Shown: positions 13,531-26,110, numbered from the stretch's first letter. The stretch: 64,000 nt of DNA from Plectrocnemia conspersa (GCA_009617715.1 VTFK01000046.1:1-64000); one strand, 5' to 3'. Numbers and translations are program-made. The notes: generated by a model from the sequence alone, not told the origin.

Positions 13531-14200
13531 GTAGCGACCATACACAGATGACCACGTTTGAAAGAGTCATTGTCTCAAACCCTAAACTCGCGTTAATGAC
13601 TGATGAAAACGATCATTCATTAACAATTAAGACAAACAACACAATAGCGTAAAGGATTTCGGAGAGCACACAGACCTCGTTACTATCCCATAAATAACAC
13701 GAGCTTACAGTAAATATTCTCCATCATTAAGAGAATTCTTTTGTGGCGAAATGGTCACGGATATCATAAATCACCAGATTCGTGACCGAAAAATGCAATA
13801 TGACCTTGGACGAGCGAACGTCGCTTTATAAATGCGTAGACATATTTCTCCGTTCTACGAAGATCGCTGCATATATGCGATTGGCCAGCAAGCTCTGGAT
13901 ATATAAGCCTAGATTCCGATGAGGAGAGTCAGACGCCAGTCACAGACAGAGACGACCTGGAACTCTCGAACGACCATCGCTACAAGAGGAACTGTCTCTT
14001 GACACTCGCTGCAGACAGCTACAAGAAACCCGAGGATCGTCCACGGACATCATCCCCTACGCCAGCTTCACCACCGCTCGTCACTAATAATCGTCCGACG
14101 CACATATGTAAATATTGCAATAAAAAAACTCTTACTAGATTGCACATTGAGTCTCATTAGCCACTAGGTTAATCACCCCTAGGGTTCCCAAACCCTAAAA
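13531..14200 (+). mobile_element. solo LTR of a retrotransposon (family A), complete-looking copy
   Basis: Opens TGTAGCGACC and carries a promoter-like TATATAAG at 13900-13907 and an AATAAA at 14119-14124. It ends in a tail with GAGTCTCATTAGCCACTAGG and CCCCTAGGG. Reverse-complement relatives occur at 34070-34505 and 37147-37690, sharing the blocks ACTCT(T/A)ACTAGATT, GAGTCTCA, ACGGATATxATAAATCACC and TACGACCTTGGAC-like. TATA box, polyadenylation signal and copy number all fit an LTR. No gag or pol frame follows. Outer boundaries are approximate. Confidence 0.65.
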
Positions 14201-15770
14201 TGTTCTTGTGTACCTTTTTTGTTAAGTAAATTGAAAGCTAGACTCTATTTATGGGTTGCATTTGAATTCATTTTATATTAAAAAATGATGTGGTAAACAA
14301 AATATCTATTTTCGACTTTTATATGATAACGCATTAATTTCTTAATCAACTACTTTTAACGAAGTATTTAACTAACTCCTTGCGTTTATTACCCTAAAAC
14401 TATTTACTTGCTAAAATAATGGTTCAGAGTTGTCTTTAATATAATTCAACCAAGAGTTAAAATAAAATATTGAACTAAGAAACTTTGTACGTATTCATAT
14501 CGGTTAACCTATACTTATATTTTATTAATAATTGAGGCTCATATACATTTAAGTCGTTATACGAAATAGGCTACTTTTGTAGTCTCTAATAAACGCCTGC
14601 TATTTTATCATGGACTCTCTAATTTTCCCATCAAAACGCCATTGCTTTTTATGAATATTGTATTTCGTCATAGGTTGGGTTTCCTTTCATACTTTTTCCT
14701 TTCTTTTTATTCGACCCGTGAGGAGGAGCAGCAGATGCGAATGGTCTCTCGTTATTTATTCAACATTAAAAGCACTCGTAGAGCGGATCGCGTGACACGC
14801 TTTTGATTCCACTTTGCCCCAATTTGAGCTCCTTGGGACACATACTACACACGTGGAGGCGCCACCGCCATAAATATTATATCAAACTATATACGCGCCA
14901 CCATGAATTGCTGATGGCATACGCCGACGTTGTTAATATGAAATTTAAGGCGTGTAATCCAATAACGGCCCGATTCGACGACAAGCGCTTGTAATATGGA
15001 TGAATGGTTGTCACTGGGTGGCTACAAGGTTTTATGTGACATGATAAAAAAAGCAATTTAGATCTATGACATTTCAAACAAAAGAGAACCAAAGGTATGT
15101 GGTTGTATATATATTCAATTCTAGTCAATAAATCGATAACAAAGTTCGCGGCGGCAAATCTTTCGCGTATAAAAATCTGCGACTAGCGCAAAATCCAATT
15201 TGAGATTTTTCTCCCTCTATTTGAAACAGGCTTTTCCGGCCAGTGAAAAACGTGAGTGTTGGTTCTTTGCGCTGATAACATCTGCTAGTAGTTGTTATTC
15301 CAGCAATGAAGAAGCCCACTTCCTTGGCGCATAGCCATACGCCTCGATTGTTTATAATGCACTGAGTGCATAAATTCGCTTATCTGCATTTGCAATTTTC
15401 GAGCGACTCCTAATAACACGCCATGATGCCAAAACTGGATTTTAACACTTGTTCTTGCTTCGAGCTTTTATTTATGTCTTTAATGCCTTTGAGATAAGAC
15501 GTTTTGCCATAGCATAAAAACACAGACGCACATGTATCAAACAATAAAATATATTTTAGTTTTTTTATAGAAGTAATAATTTTTGTTATGATGCAGAATC
15601 ATTGAAAAATTAATATATATGTTGAAACTATTAAGTCAACTGCGTATTATTTTTATTAAAAATAATTTCGCATAGCATCAACGAATAAATATTTATACAC
15701 ATGTTACAAATTAATTAAATCGTATGTAATTAATATTTTACACGTGTTGCTCATTAATACACATGTATAG
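14201..15770. other. intergenic, no gene recognised
   Basis: AT-rich apart from a G+C-richer unique block at 14700-15020 and another at 15130-15480. Overlapping open frames on both strands there (about 60-83 codons) share no protein motif. They may be regulatory DNA. Confidence 0.45.
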
Positions 15771-15779
15771 TATAAATAT

Positions 15780-15970
15780 GAAGCGACTAAAATAAATAGG
15801 GAACATTAAACAGTAGACACACCGTCGTATTATTGTTGGAGCGTCTATGCTTCTGAAACAACAGCGCCCCCCTGGAAGGCGGGTCCAAAAATGGTGACTC
15901 CCAACGTGATTTCAACACGCAACCTTCTGACATCGCCAACACCATGATGATTTTTTTTGTGAATAAAGTT
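15780..15970 (+). mobile_element. possible LTR-retrotransposon leader remnant
   Basis: GGAGCGTCTATGCTTCTGAA, a GCGCCCCCC run and TGGTGACTCCCAACGTGATT resemble the LTR end, primer-binding site and leader of Ty3/gypsy-type elements, in which a GGTGACxCCxACGTGA motif is common. No gag follows. This rests on word resemblance only. Confidence 0.3.
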
Positions 15971-16409
15971 CAATCTTAAATGTTTCAACTAGTTTTTGGA
16001 GAAAGTTTGTAATGGGGCATTTTTTTTCAGCTTCATCTTCATGAATTTTATAATGCCGTTTCATAGTGTATGCTTTTTTTTATTATTACAGTTTTACAAA
16101 TCACGCAGACGACAATTACAGAATCTTGCATCTTGAATCTCTTCCCGAAGAGTACGACTTCGTTTAGCTTGTATTTCCAATGTCTTCGCACCACTCTTTA
16201 GACTTTGTAATTTAAGGCAAATCAGCTGTACGAGGGGCGGTTACAGTTTTTTGGGATGCGAACAGTATAATTCACATCGATTACCTTGAAAAGGGAAAAA
16301 CGATCACAAAATGTCACATGCGCCATGAAGACGCGATGTGAGATGCACCATGAGAGGCGCTATGGGGTAACAATGGCAGAGACGAGTCAAGACACATGAG
16401 ACAAGTTAA

Positions 16410-16645
16410 GACTCATGAGTCATGACATACGAGACACATCAGCGAATTATCCAGCATCATCACAACAACACATCACGTTGGATCCCAGATGCTCCACAAA
16501 ATCACAGCCGACAAAAATACAGCTCGACGTGCCAGCGATGACTCTGTTTTCCATTTCAACATTACCGCCTGATAGCAGCATCTACATTTCTTTATATATG
16601 TGGTAATTTATATATGTTTATAATATAAACTGTTACCAGATTTTT
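16410..16645 (+). repeat. interspersed repeat family C, copy 1 (LTR-like end)
   Basis: Shares GCTCCACA(A/G)AAATCACAGCC-like, CG(A)CACGCCAGCGA(A/T)GACTCT-like, CCATTTCAAC, TAGC(A/G)GCATCTACAT and TAAACTGTTACCA(G/A)A blocks with 27455-27680. The TATAAAATAAACTGTTACC tail of the other copy includes AATAAA, which suggests the transcribed end of a retroelement. Confidence 0.6.
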
Positions 16646-16879
16646 TTATTTTGGCTGTAAAGTCACACTCTTAACTTGAAATTACGATATCCGAATCCTT
16701 GTGAGTTGTAAAGTAATAATTTATATATTTATCAAATTAGCAATTATATACAAAAAATCTAGCAGATAATTGTGGTCGATGAATATTAAACGAAGTATGT
16801 TTTTAAAGGCAAAATTTAAGGTAAATTAATGTTCTTTGAGTCAAAATAGCCATAAGCTCATATTCGAGTCTAATATCAA

Positions 16880-17215
16880 ATCCTAATTTATAACTTCGGA
16901 ATGAAAGTACAGGCGAACTATGTGGCCAGGCCATAGCTATTCGTCGGCTAGGTATTTGCGCGCATCGAGGGTCACGTTGTCGAGGGCGCATTTAAGAAAT
17001 TGCGAGCATATTTCGCGGTGCAAATTGCGTCCGCCCCGGGCGCTATTTACGAGCGGCGTCTCGGCCTGACTTATTACCCGACGCGAGTGACATTGAGAAA
17101 GTGTGGCTCAGGCCTGTCAAACAGGCGGACAGTCACCGGGCCGGAGACAAAAGGCGACTGACGGTTGGCCGGCGACGTGTGATATGTGCTTACAATCGCA
17201 CGGCGGGACGTGTGC
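16880..17215. other. G+C-rich non-coding island
   Basis: A sharp rise in G+C in an AT-rich setting (for example GCCCCGGGCGC near 17033 and GGCCGGCGACGTGTG near 17167). No frame longer than about 60 codons and no splice-bounded exon. It could be a CpG-rich promoter or enhancer, or a decayed GC-rich repeat. I cannot tell which. Confidence 0.35.
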
Positions 17216-18551
17216 GAAAAAAAATATGCGACTACTTAGCAGATTGTTAAGGAGGCGATAAATTTGCCATTTTTTGTTTTGTCTTAAGAGTCAAATTTGC
17301 TAATGTATTTTTTTATAAATTTGTATTTTAAGTGAAATAAATTCATAAGAGTATAAATTATGATGATTAACAAAATAATTTACATTGTCATTGTACAGCC
17401 AGGGCAGTGGATTTAAGCTGAGGACTTTTGATTCTACAACCTCTGAACATTAACGCCTCTTCTGGATATAATATTCAAGTTAAAATAAATTAAAAATAAT
17501 AAAAATTAAATCATCGTAGGAGTAATATTTCGTGGGCGCGATCGCATTGGGAGCAATAGTCCGTTCACAAAAAATTTTGCTATTAATAAAAAAATAATTC
17601 ATAATTAATTTGGTTATATTTTTTATCTAGAAGTAGACCGTAGTATTTTATATTTTTATTTTTTGTGAATAAAGTATTATTTAAAGTGATTGTAATATCT
17701 AAAATATCATATATTTTTACACTAATTTTTTATTCAATGTTATGTTCTTTCCTATTATTTAGTACTGATTCATTATAACTCAAGTTCAATTTGTAACAAA
17801 AAATCAATTTAATTATTTTTACGATTATTTGTTAGACATAATAAAATTACTTCGCTAAAATTATACTTTTATTTTTCTGCCACAAAGGTTAAAAATTGAT
17901 GATAAGATTTTAAATTCTTGTAAGTTTGTAGTACCGATAATTAAAAATACATACAAACTAGGGCAATGATAGTTTAATAAATATTTCATTATACAATAAA
18001 TAATTTGTTAAAACCTTTGTGATTAAAATATGAAATCAAGTTTATTTCAAGCCAAATAATTGTTATATTTTTAGTCGTAAAAAATATAAAAATGACTTAA
18101 TAATAGAAATAATCGCATCGTCTAGTTTATATTACACATATGTTAGCCGTGTAATTAATACTAGCAGATTCACAAAACCAATAATTAATTGTTATATGTT
18201 TTTATATTAGATAGCTTATTAATTTGCATAACTTACTGATAATTTTATTTAATATAAAAATGTTTGTTGTGATAAAGAATGGGTATTTATGGAAGATATT
18301 ACAGGTCAAGTGTTAAAATGATAAATTTTGTATTTTGAGGCAAAATAGTAGTTTCAAGCCATTTAAAACGATCTTAAAATATTATATTTATTTAAATATA
18401 TTTTTTAATTAAAACTATTTAAAAAGTATTTTTTTTGTACATATTCAAAAATATAGATAAAAATTCTCGTTATATTTACAGGTTATTTGTGATATTCACA
18501 CGATTATAGAAATTGAGTCTTATTTAAAGAGAATATGATTATGACATAGAT

Positions 18552-18700
18552 CAAGGATGTTCAATCCTTGAGTTGTATAGCCTGACAGAAAATTGTCAAG
18601 GATCGCGTAAATAATTTATTATTTATTTTTTATTGCAACTTAAATTACTAATGGATCGATTACAAATATTCTTTGTTCACAAAAAGTAATAATAAATTAT
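18552..18700 (+). mobile_element. hAT-like fragment, family of 42337
   Basis: CAAGGATGTTCAATCCTTGAG at the start resembles the CAGGGGTGTCCAATTTTTTA start at 42337. About 100 bp on, both have (A/T)GGTCGATTACAA-like words (GGATCGATTACAAAT here, TGGTCGATTACAACT at 42450). This supports two copies of one degenerate family. Confidence 0.4.
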
Positions 18701-19689
18701 CACAGCTAAGCTTTTAAATTGTCAGTAAACGAATTTTTGCTTAAAAATTAAATTTTTTGCAATATAGTTACCCTTCCCCAAATATTTTTCAAAATATTTG
18801 CTAAGAGACGTAAAAATAATACTACCAATTTAATTTAATTGACCAGGAAAGGCGTCAACTCCAAAAGGGGGCGCCATTTACTCATCCTCAGTTAGTTTCA
18901 AGCAAAATTAATCTCTAAAAAAAGGTCACTTCGGATATTTTTATTTGTTTAAAAATTTCCAAACCTCTCGCAGCATCTCTAAATGAATCAATATTTCCCG
19001 AATGACCTGTTTTTAGATCTTGGGGCACTGAATATCCTCGGGCAAGCTCTGCGGGATTTGAATTTAATAATAAAGATAAATAAAATTAAGAATCTGAAGA
19101 TATGGAACCATGGTATGTAAAACAATCTTCAGTTGGGAATCTAATTCCGGTATTTTGGATGATTTACGATATATATGAATTCAGGGATAAGTAAATATAA
19201 TGCTGAAAAATTCGGGATTGATTTTGTGTCAAAAACAATAGAGTTAATCTCTTTACATTTGTAACATATTCGATGCTCGTATAAAATTACTAAAGAATTA
19301 CAAAAAAATAACATAAAACATTGAGTAATAATGTTTTTTATTCTAGTAAAAAATGCGTCTTGATAAGCATTTTAAACTTTCGTCAATCATAGAATTCACT
19401 ATAACGTTTCTAATAAAGTCTATACAAAAATATTACAGTTTTACTCTTGCTGTTTTTAATTAAGAAGTATATAAATAATGAGAAGAATTTTCAATAATCC
19501 CTGTATCAGCAATGTAAATATAGGGAAGAAATTCTTGGCAATATTTAAAATATCATCCACCAAAAGAAGCTCTTCTTCAAAAATAAATTAGAAACATGCT
19601 TTAAAAATAACTTATATATGAAACCAGACAAAATATTATGCTATGGCCATTTATATTCTTTAAATATAGTATATAGATTTTATCAATGT

Positions 19690-19790
19690 TACTGACAGAA
19701 TCCACGTGGGGTTTGAACCTAAGTATTTATTTTAGTAGTTACTGACTCGTCTATTACGATTGACTTATGCTTGATTTAAGTAAATTTATT
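19690..19790 (-). repeat. tRNA-derived SINE-like fragment
   Basis: On the minus strand a B-box-like GGTTCAAACC is preceded at tRNA-like spacing by GTCAATCGTAATAGACGAG. The arms do not form a full cloverleaf, so it is not a working tRNA gene. Confidence 0.3.
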
Positions 19791-21320
19791 TACTATCTAT
19801 CACTCATATTGAGTCATTAATGTGCACATTTTATTAAAGTGAGGAAAAAACATCATATCAAATTATTACTAAAATATAATTTTCAAAGTTATATCCATAG
19901 TGTTTTTTATGTTAGTCAGCAAAACATTATCATTTACCTAAAATGATCGCGTGACTCTTAGTTTATCAGCAATTATCACCATAGTCTCTTATAGGTTTAC
20001 TTGTATCTTTACATTGACATTGCAACTTATTTGGTTTGCCATAATAACTGTTAGGATTTAAACTTAAATATTTTACATAGTTAGTATAGTTAAAAAAATA
20101 ATATTTATTAGAAAATAAAACTAAGTTTTAAATGATTTTCAAAATCTTAAAATTAAATTAATTGTGTATTCTAAGGTTAAGTGTTGTTGAATTAAGCGAT
20201 ATGAAAAATTTAATAATAACACTTTGTTCTTGGTACTCGTAACGATAGCACGTGTCGTGATAAATATATATAATACAATACAAACTCCATTTGTTTAACT
20301 GGTAAATATTTTTTTTGGTCTTTATATTTAGTTCAGTATCCGTGATTTTTGATTTTAGTACATATTAAAAAGATATAAATAGTTGATATATTTATAAAAA
20401 TATTTCAATGCCAAATAAAAGCCATTTTTATCAGTTTAATGTAAAAAATACTTTTTTTAATAATATACAATATATAATACATATACCTGATATTTCAGTA
20501 AGAAATTTTTTCTTATTTTTACCGATCACTTTTAATTTTATCAAACCAATACTTATGTATCAATATAAATTATTTTCACACTGACTTTATTTACTACGAA
20601 TGTTTTGTTCTACCGAGTCGTTTTCGACTTCGTAAAAATTGTTCAATTGATATAAAACAACCCAATATCTTATATTACAATAAGTAAGAATATGTATATG
20701 AAAGTAGCTCCATCATTGTTAATTGCTAGATAGGATCTGAAGACATGTTCATATTGAGACGTAACTAATAAAACATTTAAAAGTCAATAATTATAAGTAT
20801 ATTCATTTTTATTTAATTAATTATTTTAGTATAACATTATTTTTATCCGTACTGAAATGTAATATAACAAAATTATCTGCTTTTACATGATACACTAAAC
20901 AGTTGTTTAATTTCAATTTTAATCTATTTTTTTGTATACATTTTGACTTACATTTAAATACTCTTTTTTTTAATTTCTAAATGTTTTGTATAATTGACAA
21001 AAAAAATATTTAAGCCGCAGTAAATTATTATTAAATTATGGATTTTGAGTACAAAATTTAAAGCTGGTGAGCTCTAAAATCTAATGTATTTTAAGACTTA
21101 TAATGTAAAAATATTAGTTATAATTTTTGATACTAATGTAAACGATATTTTTATAGAAACTTGTACAAGCAAACTCTGGTATAGACATTTACAAAAGATT
21201 GCAAAAAAAATCTACACAATATTGTTAACGAATAGGATAATCTGAAGACGTGGCTCGGTTCGTGTATATTAAATATGCTTATATTATGTTATACATGAAA
21301 TATATGTAACAACGTTCATT

Positions 21321-21357
21321 ATATATTTCAGATACTTGATACCGATTTTAAAAGAAG
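21321..21357 (+). promoter_or_regulatory. probable 5' UTR splice acceptor of the LRR gene
   Basis: A TATATTTCAG acceptor ends at 21331, leaving a 26-bp leader before the ATG at 21358. This suggests that the mRNA begins with a non-coding exon somewhere upstream. I cannot place the matching donor or promoter in the AT-rich 17-21 kb region. Confidence 0.5.
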
Positions 21358-22887
21358 ATGAGGATTTTTACGCTTTTATTTTATATGTCGATCGCTTCTG
21401 ATGTGACTTACTCAAAAATGATGTGTAGGTTTAAATTAGAAGATGTAATATGTCACGCTACTAACGATGCTATGAACGATATAAATACCATAAGCCTAAA
21501 CAGTTCAGATATAGTGGTGAAAAAATTCATCATGAAAAATTGTAAAATTTCGTCAATTGCGGACACAGCATTCGAAAGTTTCAAAATTGATTCTTTCACA
21601 GAACTCGACTTGTCATCAAATAACTTAGTGTTGGTTCCAACTCTGCCAAAAATAAAAACTTTGGATTTGAATAATAATGATTTAATAGACATGGAAGAAA
21701 CCAATTTTGACCTAATGAAAGATACATTAAGGAATTTAAACGTAGCTGGCAATAAGTTGTTTATATATTTAACGACCACAATACCAATTCATAAATTTAA
21801 AAATTTAGTCACACTTGATGTATCGCGTAATAATTATTTGGATTTAACTGATGTTATAGGAAATAACAGAATTGAAACACTAAAAATAGGCGATATTAAC
21901 GACATATCAATTGATGAATATTCATTTGCGAAGTTCAAAACATTGAAAACTTTGCATATGAATGGTTTACGTTTAAGCAATTTCACGGGTTTTTTCAAGC
22001 ATTTAGAAAAACTCGTGTACCTCGATCTTTCAAATAATTCTATAAGCAGCTTAAGTTTCAACAGTGAAACATTTTCGAAGAATATAATGTTAAGAAAACT
22101 TATTCTGAATAAGAACCATTTGATTGAATTGACAGACCCCACTGTGTTATCTTCGCTCAAAAATTTAAATTATTTAGATTTGAGCCACAACTCTTTAAAA
22201 ACAATAAGTAAAAATTTTTTTGCACAAAATACAAATTTAAAAATGTTATACTTGAACCATAATATTTTGACAAACATAGACCGAATCTTTAAAAGTTTGC
22301 CAAACTTGAAAAAAATTGATCTCTCTCATAATAAATTGCAGGAGGTGAGGAATGAATATTTTGAAAAAAATGTGGCTTTAACTGACTTGTTGCTAAATGA
22401 CAACGAAATCAAGCAGTTACCCCAAGATATGCTTAAGAGCAACAACATATTAAAGGATCTTAATCTTTCAAATAACAAATTATTATATATTACTCAAATC
22501 ACATTGCCTAATCTTAGCACATTAAGTCTGAAAAACAACCAATTACAAAGTTTACCGCAAAATTTATTTATAGGAAATCAGAAATTAAGAAATTTAGATG
22601 TATCGTGTAATCTGCTAACGTATTTACCTAAAAACTTTTTTAATATTGAAAAATTTGCCCGCATGATATATTTGGACAAAAATCCATGGGACTGCAACTG
22701 TTTGCTAGATATTGCGGAAAATGTGAAAAATTCTTCTACAAAAGTAAATAAAGATAGTTCATCAAATTTGTTAAACGGTAAAGAAATTTCTTGTGTAGAC
22801 CATACCAATTCACATTGCACAGAATATTTTGATCCTAATCAAAGACTTCTAGATCTATGGAAAAGTGATGTAAAAATTTGTATTTAA
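21358..22887 (+). CDS. secreted leucine-rich-repeat protein, 509 aa
   Basis: One uninterrupted frame from ATG to TAA. Residues 1-19 (MRIFTLLFYMSIASDVTYS) look like a signal peptide. A short N-terminal cap with Cys23 and Cys32 follows. Then come about fourteen leucine-rich repeats from roughly residue 80 to 440, many ending in LDLSxNxL-type strands (TELDLSSNNL at 81, YLDLSNNSI at 221, YLDLSHNSL at 272, DLNLSNNKL at 367). A C-terminal LRR cap follows, with NPWDCNC at 442-448 and further cysteines at 479, 487 and 508. There is no membrane helix or intracellular domain after the cap, so I infer secretion. The class is shared by Toll-like ectodomains, slit-like and other insect LRR proteins; I cannot name the ligand or orthologue. 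Codon use is strongly AT-biased like its surroundings. The first ATG is chosen because it opens the signal peptide and follows a splice acceptor closely. Confidence 0.92.
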   Translation: MRIFTLLFYMSIASDVTYSKMMCRFKLEDVICHATNDAMNDINTISLNSSDIVVKKFIMKNCKISSIADTAFESFKIDSFTELDLSSNNLVLVPTLPKIKTLDLNNNDLIDMEETNFDLMKDTLRNLNVAGNKLFIYLTTTIPIHKFKNLVTLDVSRNNYLDLTDVIGNNRIETLKIGDINDISIDEYSFAKFKTLKTLHMNGLRLSNFTGFFKHLEKLVYLDLSNNSISSLSFNSETFSKNIMLRKLILNKNHLIELTDPTVLSSLKNLNYLDLSHNSLKTISKNFFAQNTNLKMLYLNHNILTNIDRIFKSLPNLKKIDLSHNKLQEVRNEYFEKNVALTDLLLNDNEIKQLPQDMLKSNNILKDLNLSNNKLLYITQITLPNLSTLSLKNNQLQSLPQNLFIGNQKLRNLDVSCNLLTYLPKNFFNIEKFARMIYLDKNPWDCNCLLDIAENVKNSSTKVNKDSSSNLLNGKEISCVDHTNSHCTEYFDPNQRLLDLWKSDVKICI

Positions 22888-24603
22888 ATTGTATATAAAT
22901 ATATATTTTAGAAACACAATTACTTTTATTTTTAATATATTTTATTACTATAAATATACTTATTAGCACAGGTCGTGTTAATAATATTATGACTGTCCTT
23001 TGCATTATAAGGAACCCTATTCTTTTTATAATTTGGTAATAAGTTTAACAATTAAACATTTATATATAAATTTGTATATAAACTATATATTTACTATAGG
23101 TTAAATTTATATTATGGTAATTTGCGAATTATATTATATTATTAATATATAAATATAAGTACATATTTAAAAATGTGTTATATAATACACAATATGACAA
23201 TATTTTTGATACAAATGTTAAACGCTGGTTTTTAATAAGGGTCTGAATAGCAGTCTGTAACGTCTTCGGTTACAAAATAGGAAAGGATTTTTAGCTATGA
23301 GTCACGGCTTGTAAAATTTAATTAAAAAATTTAGAATAATAAAAAATAAAAACAAACATATTTATTATAAAACTGGCGAACGTAATCAAAATATGGTAAT
23401 TATGCGATCTTTTGCCAAATAAAACCTTTCTCAGAATCAATTTAAAACTGTTATTCCATAAAGATACCAAGACATCAAAAAATAATCGACTTTCACATGT
23501 TTCTAAGTGTATAAAAAAATCCTTTCCTTTCGCAGACGCTAGGAAAAATAACAGTTCGGAGCAGCAGCATTTAATTGATCTTAGGTTGTCGAACAGTGCA
23601 TTGAGATCAGCGCATTACTATTTTTTATGCAGTCGGGCCGCTATTGCAGGCTAGTCATTAAAAATATTCGCAGAATTTATCAATTAAATACCATGTTAAT
23701 TAAAAACTTTTCTGAAATTTCAATTTTTTACTAAACAAACATTTTTAACGCTTGCTAATAATTTATCTATAGTATAACTACTTGGAAAACTGTTAAAATT
23801 CATCCGATAAGGATCCTACAATATAGATTATAATTAGCCATATTAGTTAATTACAGTCATATAGTAGATTTTCGCGGAAGCTGAACTATTAGTTATTAAT
23901 TATTAACAAACAGTTCAGTTTCCATGAAAATCATGCGACAACCATCCACTTAATTGTTAGATTTATACATTAATTTATTTTATCTAATTATTATTTTAAA
24001 AGGATATAGCTATAAAAATAAATTTTATATCAGTATTTATTTGAGAAAGTGCACTTGAATATGTAAATTATTAATTTTCCTATGCCACGTGTGTGAGAAC
24101 ACACTTTAAGTAGTTGCTAAGACAATGGCAATGTCTCAATAAGCTAAATGCAGTTTGCAGTTGTCAGACAAACGAGCCGCCCATCAGATGAAGCCGTCGC
24201 ATGACCGACATATGCGCAAATTGCACATGCGTTAAAGAATTTTGGGACTAAACGCCCCCTGTCGTGTCACTCTTTAAGTGGTTAATAAATTAGATTTAAA
24301 AATAATTTCATTACTTATATACAAACAGCACATCATTTTGCGTTATAATGATATTTTTAAACGGGTCTCTTATTATTTTGTTAAATTTGTATAAGTATAT
24401 GTTAAGTGCCAGAGTATTTTTTATACATAGATACCATTGTAATTTTGGAAATTGCTGACGAATGGTGTAACTTTTGGAGCCAATGCCGAAAGAAATGATA
24501 TGATTAACTAAAAATGTGTACAGAAAAAATCAAGATTTTAGTATCGAATCTGAGAGTTCGAGAGTATGTACCATGGTCGTTGTTGATTGCCGGTAATTGT
24601 TTG
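22888..24603. other. intergenic, downstream of the LRR gene
   Basis: AT-rich DNA with no credible gene. An ATTAAA hexamer at 23051-23056 on the plus strand could serve as the LRR gene's polyadenylation signal, but the motif is expected by chance here. Short open frames (for example 23412-23654) have no recognisable motif. Confidence 0.5.
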
Positions 24604-24838
24604 AGTAAGTGACTTAGTGTCACATCCTTTAAACATTTATAACGAATAGGAGATGAGGTCAATTCAAAGCCAATAGCATAAGGGTTAAACCTCACTTCTT
24701 GAAACATTACCGAATTGAAAGCTACTCATTGTTTAGGCAATCGTTTAAGGGGCTATTGTGCAATTCTAGGCGTTGTCGATGTTTAACGTTGAACAACGCC
24801 ATTGTCGTTTTGTATGATTTTTAATGGCACTGTTGAAA

Positions 24839-25346
24839 CTAGGGATTCTGAAGTCTCGTGTTTTTTCAATTCCCGGGACACGGGACACGAGACCCAAATT
24901 TTTTAAGTCCCGGAAATTTCAGGGAATCGAGACTTTGATTATTTTTCGTTTAAATCATGGAAAAAAATGATGTTAAAAAGGTAACTTAATTATTTGTGGA
25001 TAAACATAGGTACGATAGGTTAAAATTTATTTAAAGAAATTAAAAATATTTTATTTATAATTTATTTATATTTAATTTATTACAAATGTTTTATTCGAAA
25101 TTATAAAAAAAACTATTACTTTTTTAAGGCAAATATGTTTTTAAAAACAACAAGGAATTTTAAGACGAATCACATAGCCTATTCCTGGTTGTTGTGGCAA
25201 ATATTCCAGCCGTAGAAAACACTCGCTCGTTTTTTATCGATGTTGGCTTAATTGTAAACAATGAGTCCCGGGGATTTTTTTTATTTCCTGGACTCAAGAC
25301 AGCCGAAAATTTCTGAATTCCCGGGTTGTCTCGACACAGACTAATT
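24839..25346 (-). mobile_element. decayed hAT transposon
   Basis: The two ends carry facing CCCGGGA / TCCCGGG-rich segments (about 24876 and 25320) typical of BED-finger hAT termini. Inside, the minus strand at about 25240-25150 reads RASVFYGWNICHNNQE then a stop. This resembles the conserved C-terminal ERxFSxAGxxxxxxRxxL block of hAT transposases. The frame is broken and most of the protein is missing, so it is a fossil. Confidence 0.5.
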
Positions 25347-25399
25347 TAAAACTCCCATATTTATAATTAAAATTTACATCAATTAATAAAATAATCTTT

Positions 25400-26110
25400 A
25401 TTTTTTATTGAGGGGAGAAATATTTATTAGAAGTTTCTGTGGATTCATTATTAGCCATACTAAAATTTATCAAAGCTTTACTTATGAATCGCTTAATCAA
25501 TTATCGATTTTACCTTATCTGTAAATTAGTACACTTTTATATTACATATTTCAATAATTTAACATTGATTTTTTTATTTGTGATCTTTTTAAATATTCTC
25601 ACAGTATTTGTTAAACATGAACACATTTTGACCCAAAAGAATAGTAATCTCAAATGTTTCTTAAATGCAATCTTCTTCTACACTTTTTAATGTTTATGAT
25701 TATCATTAATAATATAAATAATTTAGGATCATAACGACAATATGATTTTTTAATTTAAGCATATTACATCTCTTAGAAGACTTTGCTCTTGATTTTTTCA
25801 TTACATTTTTTGTATTTATAAATGTAAATTTAAATATATTATAACGTAAAACTTTTATTAAAAAAATTTAAACTATAAATTAAAAAGTAAGAAATGAAAT
25901 TTATTTTATAAATATTATTATTAATAGTATTATTTTTAAATACAAGGAATATTTAAAAAAATTGATGAGAGATTTCTTAAATCATAGAAAAATATCGAGT
26001 CAAAATTCGTAGTTAATGTATACATTATGGTAAATCAAGCTTCTATTCGAATGCTGTTTATAAAGACTAATACACTGATACGTTGATCCTGTTCATCGTT
26101 ATTTGAATTT
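25400..26110. other. AT-rich spacer, no gene recognised
   Basis: The 83-codon frame at 25439-25690 is hydrophobic, Phe/Ile/Leu-rich, as expected from translating T-rich DNA. It has no start context, splice sites or motif to support a gene. Confidence 0.5.

Larger units (their letters stand above)
17241..21320. other. intergenic upstream of the LRR gene
   Basis: AT-rich with many poly-A and poly-T runs and no supported exon. It contains a hAT-like fragment (18552-18700) and a tRNA-like SINE fragment (about 19690-19790). The transcription start and first non-coding exon of the LRR gene should lie somewhere here or further left. Confidence 0.5.

Noticed and set aside
21453..22820. Three antisense frames of 80-108 codons within the LRR gene
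   Set aside because: They are shadows of the repetitive LRR coding sequence on the other strand.
25439..25690. 83-codon hydrophobic frame as a membrane protein
   Set aside because: Phe/Ile/Leu-rich translation is expected of T-rich DNA, and nothing else supports a gene.
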